Shown: piece after piece, positions 39,612 through 51,055 of the stretch
How the letters are laid out: each line of letters opens with the position of its first letter
Numbering within the stretch: position 1 is the first letter of the stretch
Assembly: GCA_900239685.1 (NCBI GenBank)
Contig: OENT01000153.1
Span: forward strand, 62,001-126,000
DNA: 64,000 nucleotides
Origin: Rotaria macrura
Taxonomy: Eukaryota; Rotifera; Eurotatoria; Philodinida; Philodinidae
Reading direction: 5' to 3'
Notes under the pieces: generated by a model
Seen by the model: the letters and a program-made list of their open reading frames with translations, nothing else
Told to the model about the DNA's origin: nothing
Database searches by the model: none
Made by a program: the position numbers and the translations under genes

Positions 39612-41331
39612 TTATTGAATAAATGTTGTAAAATGACGTATTACACTATGCAATAAATTTTTCATTGGTATACGATTAATTAAATGTTGAAAAAAGATCT
39701 TATCTAAATTAATATCATTTGTTTTTTCTTGAATATTTGATAATAACATAAGAAGTTCAGCGAAACGTCGATATTTCGAAGTTTTAGTATATTCAGTTAG
39801 CATAAAAAATGCATCTTTATGATATTTATCGATTGTATATTGATCATGGAGTTCATGACGTTTAGCTACGTTATGTTAAAAAAATTCAAACATATTATAT
39901 TTGAAATTTAAGAAAGTATATATATCTTACGATTATTAAAAACAACTATTAATTTGAGAAGTGTATATTCAGTTTGATCAATAGCATGACTAATCAATTC
40001 TTTAACTATTGACTGAAATAATAGATAATGATTATCATCATCATCTGAATCGATATTATCATCTTAGAAGACAAGAGAAAATTATTAATGAAAATTTGAA
40101 TTTCGAAAAGATTACTTTGATCAATAAATTTTTTCATTTCAGCCGATGTAACAATAAATAATAATGACCAAGATTGTTCGATTAATATTAATTGATCATA
40201 TTGATTCAATTCTTTAAATGATGGTACTGAATAAAGCCAACGTATGGATTCGAGTAAAACATAGGAAGCTATTTCACACATAACTCTGGATGAATTCTCA
40301 TCGTCTAATGAATTAAGAAAAGAAATATGTTTTATTCAAAATTTTCTTGTCTTAATTTGAATAAATATTTTACTTATTGATATTTGTGTTTCATCACTAT
40401 TGGATAAATCCGATGACGTACTACATTTCGATATGTTAAAAGATTGTTGTGGTAAAAACATTTGAGATGGTGCCCATATTGGAGATGATGTACTACATAG
40501 CAAAAAAACAAACAAACTAGAAAGTATTAGATAAAAGAATATTCTGTTCAGAAAATTATTGATTATGATTAATTAGAAGAGTCAAGTTTGAATATGGACC
40601 CGTTCCGATTACAAACATCCTCTCGAGTGTATACTTGACTCGTTTTTCAAAAAACAAAGAAAATTAACTTACTTGATAAAATAAAATAAAATAAAACGAA
40701 ATAAATCATTACTTACTTATTAATAGGTATCTTTCGAAAACCAAATGGCATAGTCACTTGCCGTGACTCTGCTACATACCCGACAGCTGGTGGCGTCCAG
40801 CATTGTGTTCGAGGAAGTGAAGGAGTTGATATTACTCGTTTAGATCCATGACGTGGCACTCGTTCATTTTGTACAGCTTAAAATGTAAAGAAATAAGTAA
40901 CTAATTATATCATTGTTAGCTGTTAGAAAACATTTGAACGCGATCTCCCATGTTATATTAAGTAATAATTACGGTTTGTTTAGTGAATAATTCTTACCAT
41001 TAGGTTTCATGTTAACAGCAAGACAACGTTGAAAACGACATGCTTGACATTGATTTCGTCGATTGACATCGACCTGACACGTTGAATCACCTTTACATTT
41101 ATATTCTATTTTGCGTCTATTGGCAAAGTAGTCAAGTTTTTAAAATTGAAAATTTAAATCCAAATGTTTACCTAACACTTCGCTTAAAAAATCCACGACA
41201 GCCATCGCAACTCATTACGCCATAATGTTTTCCACTTGCTTTATCTCCACATACAGAACATAAAGAAACATGACGACGATTTGTTGGAACCATATGAATT
41301 GGTGATGACGACATCAATGAAGCAACGTTAT
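39612..41331 (-). CDS. Nuclear receptor, NR2E-like (PNR/tailless/FAX-1 group)
   Basis: Seven exons: 41331-41172, 41116-40998, 40876-40717, 40492-40374, 40304-40116, 40062-39931, 39865-39612. From the ATG at 41314 they give about 371 residues. The first exon listed has an acceptor at its 5' edge, so a further upstream exon exists, coding or not. Seen: DNA-binding domain with eight Cys at 19, 22, 36, 39, 55, 61, 71 and 74, P-box [11 protein letters not shown], second finger ending [16 protein letters not shown], then AVQNERVPR, the NR2E-type extension. Ligand-binding domain: helix 3-5 signature ([23 protein letters not shown] in pieces), [11 protein letters not shown], and [12 protein letters not shown] near the end. 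The usual LLxDM AF-2 core is missing. NR2E receptors act as transcription factors, often repressors in eye and nervous system. Function here is inferred from the family. Confidence 0.88.
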
Positions 41332-43644
41332 CTAAATTCAAAACACAACATTGGAATATATGTTGATCTCTCCCTCCCTCTCTCTCTCTCTCTGATACAG
41401 CAGGGCATCGTTAATTGACCTAATTGAAGTGGTACAAACCTTATTGTCATCATTCGATTACGTTCTCACAAGGTGACAAATACTTTCAATTATGGCCAAT
41501 AACACCTGCTGATCGATACTAATTCACTTTAATGTACCGCATTGTTTCACGGCTTTTCTTTTTTTTTTTGTTCTTATGCTTTTTATTTTCGTTTCTTGAG
41601 TTACATCATCATGTTAAATCTCGTACGTACGATTCTGTTAACAGCTCATCTTATGAGCAAGCTGAGAATCGAACAACAATTTGTTTGATCCTTATGAAGT
41701 CAAGTGAAGATGATCCCCTATAAGCTTGAAAAAATTTATTCGGTGTCTTAATGCGATCTTTCAACAACAATTATGTCACTTTAAAATGACAAAATATTGG
41801 AATGTCATAACAATTATTCATATATGCAATGTACACGCGTATATACACCTAGCAGACATGTTTTTATAAATGCTTTTTTATTTTTAACTGTGTATGTATG
41901 TGCGTGTTTTCGTAAAACAACACAACAATTGTGTCATCGTGTGATAAGACTTTCGTTTTTCGTGCGAAATTCATCACCATTTCTATATCTAACTCATTCT
42001 TTATGTTACGCATCGGTAAATTGAGGAAAAAAAGATAGAAAACATCGATAAGCATAAGATAGAAGTGGAATGATCTTTTCTTGCTCTTATCGATATTTCG
42101 CAAGATATAAGACGATTCTTATGGTATTTTTCACACTATGCAGAAAGAAAGAAATTCGTGTTCCCGGAAAAATTTTAATGGACAGAAAAATTATCTGTTG
42201 AGAAAGATACATTTTCTTTTCGCGATGGGTTCGTTCTCTAGATGGAAAAAATCACTGAAACTATGTATTGACATGTAGAAGAGACACAATAAATAAAATT
42301 TGAGGGAATAGTGTGTTTCGATAAGGACATCGACAATAGATTCTTAACTAAAATGACTCATTGTTTTTCATGGATTTTTCAGGTCTTCGTTCAATAGAGA
42401 TTTTCTTTTAAAAAAAAGATTTTCACTAAAAAACGATTTTGACTTCTTTCTATTAATAGTCTAAGTATTCAATTATATATAAAACTGGATTATTTATTCG
42501 TAAGAATGCACTGCGTGGGATGTAGCACGTCTGCTTTTGAAAATTGCCTCTAAAGATAAGAAAATTTAACCTATATTCATAATGCGCCCCATCCTTCTGC
42601 CTCGAGAGCCAAGTTAAGGCACTGTCTATTCGAATACCTAAATACATCTATGAAAATAACTATTTTCCTATATTAAAATTAATTTCAAAAATATCTTCTT
42701 CTCAAATCATTCTTCATTTCATTAATATTTACACTGCTCAAAATTGAAGTTCATCGTTTCGTTTTCTTAAATTGAAAAATCATTGATCTGTATACTTGTA
42801 TTCATAGAGATGAGAAAAATGTCGAATAAAATTGTACTTACACATTCTTGTTCAAAAAAAAAACGAAATGATCGGCATGCAAAAGCAGATTATCGAATGT
42901 ATCCGTCTATAGAACAATATGAACACTTAATTGACTTCATATTTTATGAAGAGTCAATATAGCGAAGAGAAAAGAGAAAAAAATTGTTCCACAACTCAAT
43001 CGAAAATAAATATTTGAACCAATCGATGAATAGGCTCTGCAATGAAAAAACGAATTCAAAATTTTATCCAATGAAATTAAATCATTGTTTAGATTTTTCA
43101 TAGAAGTAAGACAAAGAGATTTCTATTTTCAACGGTTTCAATAGAAATATTCTATTCATCGAAAAACTTCCCCATGAAGTTGTATTACAATAATGTATTT
43201 TTCCTATTTAAATCCATCATCAATAAATAGTTGAACATTCATTCAAAGATATTGATAAACTTGACAGCATTATATTGCTAATACATGAGGATTGACAAGT
43301 TGAAATTATTTTTTTATGATTATGTCTGCAACATAAAACGGAAATTCTTGAGGTTTTCTTACACAAGCGTTGATATTATTACTGAAAACATCCACGGAAT
43401 GCCGCTCAAAAATCTTCTAGTTGTCATAACTGAATAAATGATTAACAGTGGATTGTTGTTCTTGTGTGGGTTTGCTATTCTCCTCTTCCTCTTACAGTAT
43501 TGACGTATATACTTTGAATTTAACTTCGAATTTATCACAAATAAATAAAAACTAAAACTAATTTTTTCAATGAATATCCATATCAAACTCAATCGAATTT
43601 GCTTCGAATGAAGATAAGTATCAAAATGATATAATTTCGGCTCA

Positions 43645-44056
43645 GTCCTGTTTGGTCGACTAATTTAGCTCAATTAGAAGAATTTCCCGCTTGGTCGACA
43701 ACTATTTTATCTCTTTCGTATACAGCAATTTAAGGTGTTACGAAGTTTTCTCAGCAATAGTTACGTTTCAGTCAGAACGATCTTCCGATTAATAAATAGA
43801 AAAACTCCACGGACATTCTGCAAAAATTGATCCAATACAACTTGTGTGTACATCAAATTGAATATTGACTTTTAACTTTAAAAAAAAACTGGATATTCAT
43901 TTTGTAGTTTATGAATTGAACCTTAACTTGTCGACCAAGTACTTAAGTATTAAATTGCGATATATCAAAGGTATAAAATAGTTGTCGATGTAGTAGGGAA
44001 AAAAATTTCTGTCAACCCAGCGGGACACAAATAAAAGTGTATAGACGAAACAGGAC
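43645..44056. mobile_element. Short inverted-repeat element (MITE-like)
   Basis: The ends are inverted copies: GTCCTGTTT (43645-43653) against AAACAGGAC (44048-44056). Further in, the 15-mer CGACAACTATTTTAT (43696-43710) recurs inverted at 43973-43987. A third pair, CTTGGTCGACAA (about 43690) and TTGTCGACCAAG (about 43928), lies between them. Length is about 412 bases. No protein is encoded. No clear target-site duplication was seen, so the superfamily is unknown. Confidence 0.55.
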
Positions 44057-44908
44057 GATATCGTAATTTTTGACCTAAAGATGAAAATCGCTTTTATGGT
44101 ACAACACATGTGATATAAGGTCAATTTCTATCTTTTATTCTCAACATAAGGTTTTTTTTAGCATGAACGAGGTCCAGTAGTATTTTGCAACAGTATGAGT
44201 TAGCCGATGTGTTAAAGAATATCAGACCATTTAATGAATGATATGAAAAGAGAAGCAACAAAATTAAATAATTTAATTGATGAACGAGATTCAACTAAAT
44301 AAAAAAACATTGATTGAATGAGAATATATTATTGCAGACATCATTATAGTTGCCGTAATCGATACAACTTTAATAGGAAATAACAGTCTCAACAGCTAAC
44401 AAAATGTATTAGTATAGGCACAGTATCTGAGTCAGTCAGGTTCGATTTTGAATGCTAGACGTAGACAAGCGCTTCAAATTGAAATGCTTAACATAAGTAT
44501 ATTATGAAGCTGTTCCATCCTACGGATTCAAAAAGAAATAGAAGACAAAACTATTTTCCTAGATTTAATAAATAACTGTAAATGTCTTTTCAGCATTGAG
44601 ACTAAGTCGATGTTATCATTGAAAAAAAATGATACTTATTAAAATTGAATATGCCCAGATATTCCATTTAGTATGAAAGCTTCGCTAGTAGCGCCGCTAT
44701 AGCTATATAAATAATTCGAAAATCATGGCGAATAAAGGATGACAAAAATGAGTGTATGTATAATATGAATCAGAATTACAATCATGTACGAAGACGACAA
44801 CGAATCTTTACCGATATCTCGACGGTAATATTCGAACAAGATATTTGAAATTTTTGCTTTATAACAAATTTTATTTCATAGTTCGTTAGCTAATCGAGTA
44901 GCAAATCA

Positions 44909-44909
44909 N
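44909..44909. other. Single undetermined base
   Basis: One N in the region where the 5' exons of the CAP-H gene are expected. Confidence 0.95.
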
Positions 44910-45636
44910 CACAATTATCGCCGATGCATATGGAAAGAAACAGAAAAAATATGAGTTATCGGAGCATTTTTTTTGTTTCATTTTCTCGTTGTTCACAGAT
45001 TAGAAAAATATTTCACACAAGCTAATTGGGAAATAGATCTCGTTGAATTGAAAAGATATTTTTTTATACATTCCTATTATTCTCAAATAATTTCTTGCCT
45101 ACTAGAAACTTATTTTAGTCAACATGATATTAATATACGATGTTTTCGGTATTTTCAGCATATCAGAAATTATTTTCAGAAGAATCTATTGTTCAGCTAG
45201 GACCTATAAAATATCAGCATGAAGGTCTACACTGATTATATCTAGTTTAAGAGATGTCTGATTGCTGCTGTATCAATGTTGCAATGTCTTGAATCTGTTC
45301 GATGCCAATCAAAAATTTTAAAAAAAGATACATTCGAGAAATTATTCGTAAAAGAGAAATCACAGATTCCTGACGTTTGAAATCGAGTGGTAGCGATCAA
45401 TTTCATTAGGAAGAAATTTTGGTGCATCCTTTTGTTTCATGTGAATTGATTTTTCACTGTGCAGTATTAAAGGTAAGATGTTGTATAAAATTCTCAGTCA
45501 ACATATTTCATTCAGAGCGATATTGATGTTTTTGATTTATCTTGATTTATAGATAGAAGATAGTCAATCATAAATAGATAATCATGGATACAATTGGAAT
45601 TTTTTTATTCGTAATTTTAAATAATATGGTTCACAG

Positions 45637-48600
45637 AAATTTTTCGAACGACCATTGCATATGAAAACTACTTGTATAATTTATGAATCGTTTTTTATTG
45701 CATACGATGATAAACAAAATTCTTTTCATGAACATCATGAACCTAATTTTCTTAAGGCTGGTTCAGCTATTGATGCAAGGTAAAGAAAGAAAAGAATTTT
45801 CCATTGATTAGATTGTGTGTGAAATCTTGTTTTAGTGCTAAAATCTATGGATATCGAGTTGATGCTCTTCATACCGAAACACAGAAACTTAGTGGAAGTA
45901 TTGAACATAACGATGAAGATGAGTCAAATTCTACATGTTCTGATCTGATCGAACAAACAAAAAAATCGACACATCGCATCAAATCCAAAGCAAGTTCTTA
46001 TCTCGTCACCGATTTGTCAACAATTTCCATACCATATGAATTCGAATTTCATCCATGTCAACCATCGAGTATGTGTCGATGGCCAGGTGGTATTGGTGAT
46101 GATTCGTTATATGCCGATATGATTTCATATACAATGTATTCATCGAGTGATTTTCCTCTTGTGAATGGCTTTGTTGGCGTTAATCGTCGGATTAACAAAG
46201 ATCGTGATGACAATGAAGTGAAACTTGATAAAGCTTCGACAGCAATGCATGATTTAAATCAATTAAGAAATGTTATCAATCAATATGAAGGAACCGATCA
46301 CGTTCTTGGTAAAACTTGACTCAAATTTTCTTTTTTAATGTTCCGTATCTTTAATACGGTTAATTCAGATTAGATATTTTTTTTATTAGGTTGCCAAGAA
46401 TTACGAGAATTTTCATTCAATGAAGATTCAACAGAATCTTACATTGAAACAATTGATGAGTGTTCAATGGTTGATAGTTTATTAATGAATTCATTAGATA
46501 ATCAAGACATGTTACATGAAATGGTCATTGATGACTTAAGTGAAGTACGAGTTGATCCATCGATGTCTTACTATCAAGAATTACAATCAGCGCACGTAAA
46601 ATTAATTTTACTGAAAAATAGAAATAGATTTTTGTTTTTGAATTTAAATTTTCTTTTAGACTTTTCCCCCGACAATGATCTCCATGGATGTAACATTGAT
46701 ACAGAGTAAAATATCGTTTGTTGATCATATACCTGACCTGCTTCGCAATCAGGTAAAATTAGAGAGTGATTTTTTGAAGACGAAAAAAAAATAGATTCAA
46801 ACTAATAATTATCTTTCTTTTTATCTAATCAAACATAACTGTCACTTGAACATTTTCACAATTCGATTTCGTCTCAACTTCTAAAAGTCAAATATATAGA
46901 AAAAAATAGCTAAATCGAGCAGTTCATTTGAACTTCGTAGCTTACCGTACAAACGAAAATGGTTGAATCCATCATTGGAGAGATATGATATTCATGTTCT
47001 CAACTATGATCGACTTTTGAGAAGACGAAATTCGACTGTAACACTGTGAATTCAATAAAAGTTTCTTTAAATATAGAATTTAATTTCTTCACCAATATTA
47101 CAAAACCATACACCAAACATGTCTTAGTCGAAAGCTATTGATTTTCAACTAGTTGATTACAGTCTACGACCATATTTTCGCTGTTTGAGTCTCACTGACA
47201 CGCTTTGACTCTCGAATCCAAAACTTTCGACAAGTTTGATTATTACATTACAATAAAACAGAATAGATCGCACCTATGTCAACAGCGGGAGATCTTCAAC
47301 TACTACGTAGTACTGTACATCGTGTCACGGAAGTGAAACGTACGCTATGGTAGATTAACATTGGCTACAAGCACGAACACAAGACTTTGAAAAGCTAAAA
47401 ATATCTTGTTGCTTGCCATTGTGTATACATCGATTTTGTACGTAGTTTTCTAATGGAAGAAAACACAGTGCAAGCGTAATTTTGGTTTTTATAAAAATAC
47501 CTGCATATTGTAAGTAGTCATCCGAAAAAAAACATTGCCAATGTAAACTATTATATTAACATTACTATTCAGCGATAATGAATCCGACTCAATGTTGATA
47601 CGCAAATGAATTGCGGCGGGCACAACTCTTTCTTGTCTCGAAAATGTGATAAAATCTTTGAGAACGAATGAATCCTATTACCCAAGTAGAAGATTGCTTT
47701 AGTTTATGTAGAATTTATTCTGAAAATTGTTAGATCAATGAGTTTGACAACTCAAAATCTTAATCATTTTTTATTAACAGCATCGATTGAATAAAGTTGA
47801 ATTATTTTTCTATCTTCAAAGACTGATTTATCGGACTATAGTTATTTTGATTCTCTTAAATTGAAATTATTTGCTGGACCGTACTTATGGAAATATACGA
47901 ATTTATTAACTGATATGATTCAATCTGTTTCCATTCCTGAACAAAAGCCATCAATGAAACGTTCACGTTCGTATTCAACATGTCGTTTTAAATTAGATTT
48001 GTTAAATGACAAGAAAAATCAGTCTTTAGACGATTTGATGAGTTTGAATTCATGCAGTAGAAAATCATTTAAAAAACAAAAACGAAAAATTCTATCGACA
48101 AAACTTCGTCATACACGTACATATTATCTACGTGAAAAAAATCAATATCAAATGAAACATTCGAGAAAATTACGTCCCGTGACGGATTTATCGAGTTTAA
48201 ATTATTTTCCAGATTATCATGTACAAATTAAAACAGATATCAATGAAAATTCTTCTATGGATGATGAAAATAATAATGATCTCGAGCCAATGGTTCATAA
48301 TAATCCATTGTATGAAGAATTTCAATATGATTTTAGTCGTCCTAAACAATATGATAAAATTGAATATGATAAAAATTTTGCAAAAATTGATGCCAAAAAA
48401 CTTCAAGTTCATTTATATGATGAATATACTCGTCAATATACTCGTACATCTGAACCGATAGCATTATCAACATTATGTGTTAAACTTATTGATCAAGGTT
48501 TGATTTCATACGAGAAAGATCAAATTGTATCTGCATTCTATTGTATGTTGAACAATTGTAATAAAAATCAATTGTATATGAAATCTAATTCACACAATAA

Positions 48601-48670
48601 TGATCTTATCATACAAAAACAACCGTTTATTGATTCTTCAAAACTTATTTATTCACATTCGCGAGTTTAA
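45637..48670 (+). CDS. Condensin complex subunit CAP-H (Barren, kleisin), 5' end unresolved
   Basis: Exons 45637-45779, 45836-46308, 46390-46595, 46660-46752 and 47822-48670 are in phase and give about 587 residues; animal CAP-H proteins have about 700-740. Seen: AGSAIDAS-AKIYGYRVDALHTE, the conserved block after the N-terminal kleisin helix; acidic middle parts; YSYFDSLKLKLFAGPYLW, matching the CAP-H block around WAGPxxW; a basic RK-rich stretch; and a C-terminal winged-helix-like part (KIDAKKLQVHLYDEY, then ALSTLCVKLIDQ and SAFYCMLNNCNKNQLYM) that in CAP-H binds SMC4. CAP-H bridges SMC2/SMC4 and recruits the HEAT subunits for mitotic chromosome compaction. The N-terminal SMC2-binding helix is not recognisable. 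The first exon given is tentative and may begin later, at the ttttcttaag acceptor near 45755. A 1.07-kb intron precedes the last exon. Confidence 0.82.
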
Positions 48671-50212
48671 TTTATTCGTTTTCTTTTTATTATACAGTAA
48701 ATATTTTTTATTCATTTATCAAAATATAAAAATAGTCAACCTTAGAACGGCAAGCATAAAACTTCAAGACATTGATGTGTCGAACACTTTATAAAAATCA
48801 TGTATTCTGAGTTCACATTCCAAGATTCTGAAATTCAATTTTTCAACTGCACAAATATTTCGTTGCTATCATTTTGTTATTGATTCCAATCGGAGAAGAT
48901 ATTGATCATCCGATATAAAATAAAACTTTGACCGTACTCTCGATGTGATGTGAGCCGATTCTGTGCAACTAATTTACTTACGTTTTACGAATCCGTAGTT
49001 TTCCTAACTCGATAAACGTTTTGTAAATTGAATTTATGTACATGATAGTTATGAACATAAATATATTTTAAATATCATGACTGTCTTTCATACTCTCACC
49101 ATTTAATGAGTTGTGTAGAGACGATATTTTTAAGACAGTATCTAGAATGCATGGCATGATGAAGTTAGTCAAAATTTGTGAGTCTGACACGAATTTTGAT
49201 TTCTCAATTTTGAAACTTGCTGTCTTATCGATAGATAGATCTTTTGAAAAGTTTAGTTTTTCAAATGTTGAGTCTTTTTATCGGTTGACCTTAGTAGTTT
49301 GCACGAAAATATAAATACAGAATTGAACAATAGTCGAAAATATTTGAAACAAATAATAGCTAGCTATATATATATTATTTATTGTATGAAACGAATTTAA
49401 CATTGGAATAAATATTATGCATAAGTGACGAGAGATAAAGAAAAGAGAGAAAAATGTCGTTTTTATTGTTTCGCAACAGCAAATGATAATGCATCAAAGT
49501 GTTTGCTTGAAGTTAGAAAGAACATCATAATATCTTGTATCAAGATTATAAATACGACGTTTTATTGCCATTGTTCTAGGTGGGTTTATTCTCGCTCTTA
49601 ATCGTACGTTAAATTGAATAAGCATGTTATTAAAAAAGATTTTCTTCTACTTGAAAAATTTTGATGGATCATCACACATTAGGACGATATACTGGCATCC
49701 GACGATTAAAAAAACTGAACTATTGGTAAAAAATATATTGTCAATCATTGGAGATATAGCTTTTTCCGATAGTTTTTGCTTTTGATATTTTTTCATTCAA
49801 TTTTTCCTATCGATCAAACTACGACACACCTTTTTATCACCTGATACTCTGTAATAAGAACACAGAATCATTCCTTCTATATGATTGATAAAGAAGCAAC
49901 GATATTTTCACATTCTAATTGTCAAAAAGAAACAACAAGCGAATGTGCATTTATTACAAGCCATATTTACTAGTCCATAGCATCATGTTTGAATAGAAAA
50001 CATTGACAATGAAATGAGAATCAAATTTCATACAGTTCATTTTATTGACTACAGTACCCATTTTTATTTGAATTTCCTAATTGCAAAAAACGCCTCGTTA
50101 TATAGAAAATTGTGTCAAACACCAGCACAATAATATTAAAGAAAAGAAATGCAATAAAATACTATTATAAATATGAAAAGACCAAAATGAATCACCGTCA
50201 CCATCATCAGAG
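48671..50212. other. Convergent intergenic region
   Basis: It separates the 3' ends of CAP-H (+) and the ASMT-like gene (-). No supported exon or repeat. Confidence 0.6.
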
Positions 50213-50998
50213 TTACTTAAAAGCAAGTAGAAGTTGTAAATCATCGATTGATTTATGTGTTTCAATAGATCGAAATCCGATTTGTTTAAGAAAATCTTCC
50301 GTATACAAATCTTTTGTATTTACTTCTTCTTTACATGTTGGTGTAGTTGTCATGTTCATAAGAAGATTCAATGCCAGTGTAACTTCATCCTGTTCATCAT
50401 TAGACATAACAATTATAAGAAGCCCTTGTCCATCGGTTGGAAGTACATGATAAATTTCTTTTATTTTGTCTTTAAACAAACACTTCTGTCTCCATAGAAC
50501 AATGACATCTGCATTTTCATCAATGGAATCAATTGAAATAGTTGAATACATTGTTAAATCAATTGATTGTTGAATACGTAATAACATTAATTGATTAATA
50601 GAATCTTTTGATGTATTATTAAGATGAATGCTATCAAATTGAGGCATATATTTATAGAAAGTTTGATCAACAATTCGTAAAATATTTCGATTTGGAAGGA
50701 GAAATTTCCGTGTAAATATTGTTAATTTATAAGAAGTTTTATTATTACGCTCTAAAAAATTCATTGACGTTAAACAATCAAGTACATCTTGAAGACATCT
50801 CGATTCATTTTCACAATAATGTAACTTTAACTGTGTGGCTATATCTGAACATAGTAAACCATTATTATAAGGTGCAAGTAAATCAAATATTTTCATTTCA
50901 ATTGTTGTAAATATGATACGTGAAAGCATAAAATTTTGTGCTAATTCAAATAAATATTGTTCACTATCATATATAGATAAAATTGATGATGATGTCAT
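50213..50998 (-). CDS. ASMT/HIOMT-like O-methyltransferase with a deleted SAM-binding core (probable pseudoenzyme)
   Basis: One exon, 261 residues, ATG at 50998. The first half matches the dimerisation domain of plant/animal O-methyltransferases: LFELAQNFMLSRIIFTTIE, FDLLAP, SDIATQLKL, a Cys-rich stretch, DVLDCLTSMNFLER and YKLTIFTRKFL. The last 80 residues match the end of the catalytic domain (YHVLPTDGQGLLIIV, then FLKQIGFRSIE and a terminal LLLAF). Family members have about 340 residues. The roughly 80 missing residues correspond to the Rossmann core with the DLGGGxG SAM-binding motif, and no Gly-rich loop is visible here. The frame is intact, so it is either a non-catalytic protein under selection or a young deletion. 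I see no splice signals that would restore the missing part. It lies in tandem with the E2-like gene upstream. Confidence 0.72.
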   Translation of the reverse strand: MTSSSILSIYDSEQYLFELAQNFMLSRIIFTTIEMKIFDLLAPYNNGLLCSDIATQLKLHYCENESRCLQDVLDCLTSMNFLERNNKTSYKLTIFTRKFLLPNRNILRIVDQTFYKYMPQFDSIHLNNTSKDSINQLMLLRIQQSIDLTMYSTISIDSIDENADVIVLWRQKCLFKDKIKEIYHVLPTDGQGLLIIVMSNDEQDEVTLALNLLMNMTTTPTCKEEVNTKDLYTEDFLKQIGFRSIETHKSIDDLQLLLAFK

Positions 50999-51055
50999 CT
51001 AGAAAAATAAATCTATTCATTTTATTTTATTTATGATTTTCTGTACAGAAGAAAT

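Larger units (their letters stand above)
41332..45636. other. Region between divergent nuclear receptor and condensin genes
   Basis: It contains the undetected 5' exon(s) of the nuclear receptor, an inverted-repeat element (43645-44056), one N at 44909, and presumably the 5' end of the CAP-H gene. Otherwise there are only short unsupported frames. Confidence 0.5.

Noticed and set aside
44973-45200. Open frame at 44973-45200 as the CAP-H N-terminus
   Set aside because: Its residues do not resemble the kleisin N-terminal helix, and no phase-consistent junction joins it to 45637.
45242-45427. Minus-strand 61-residue frame upstream of CAP-H
   Set aside because: No splice partners, motif or start context; chance frame.
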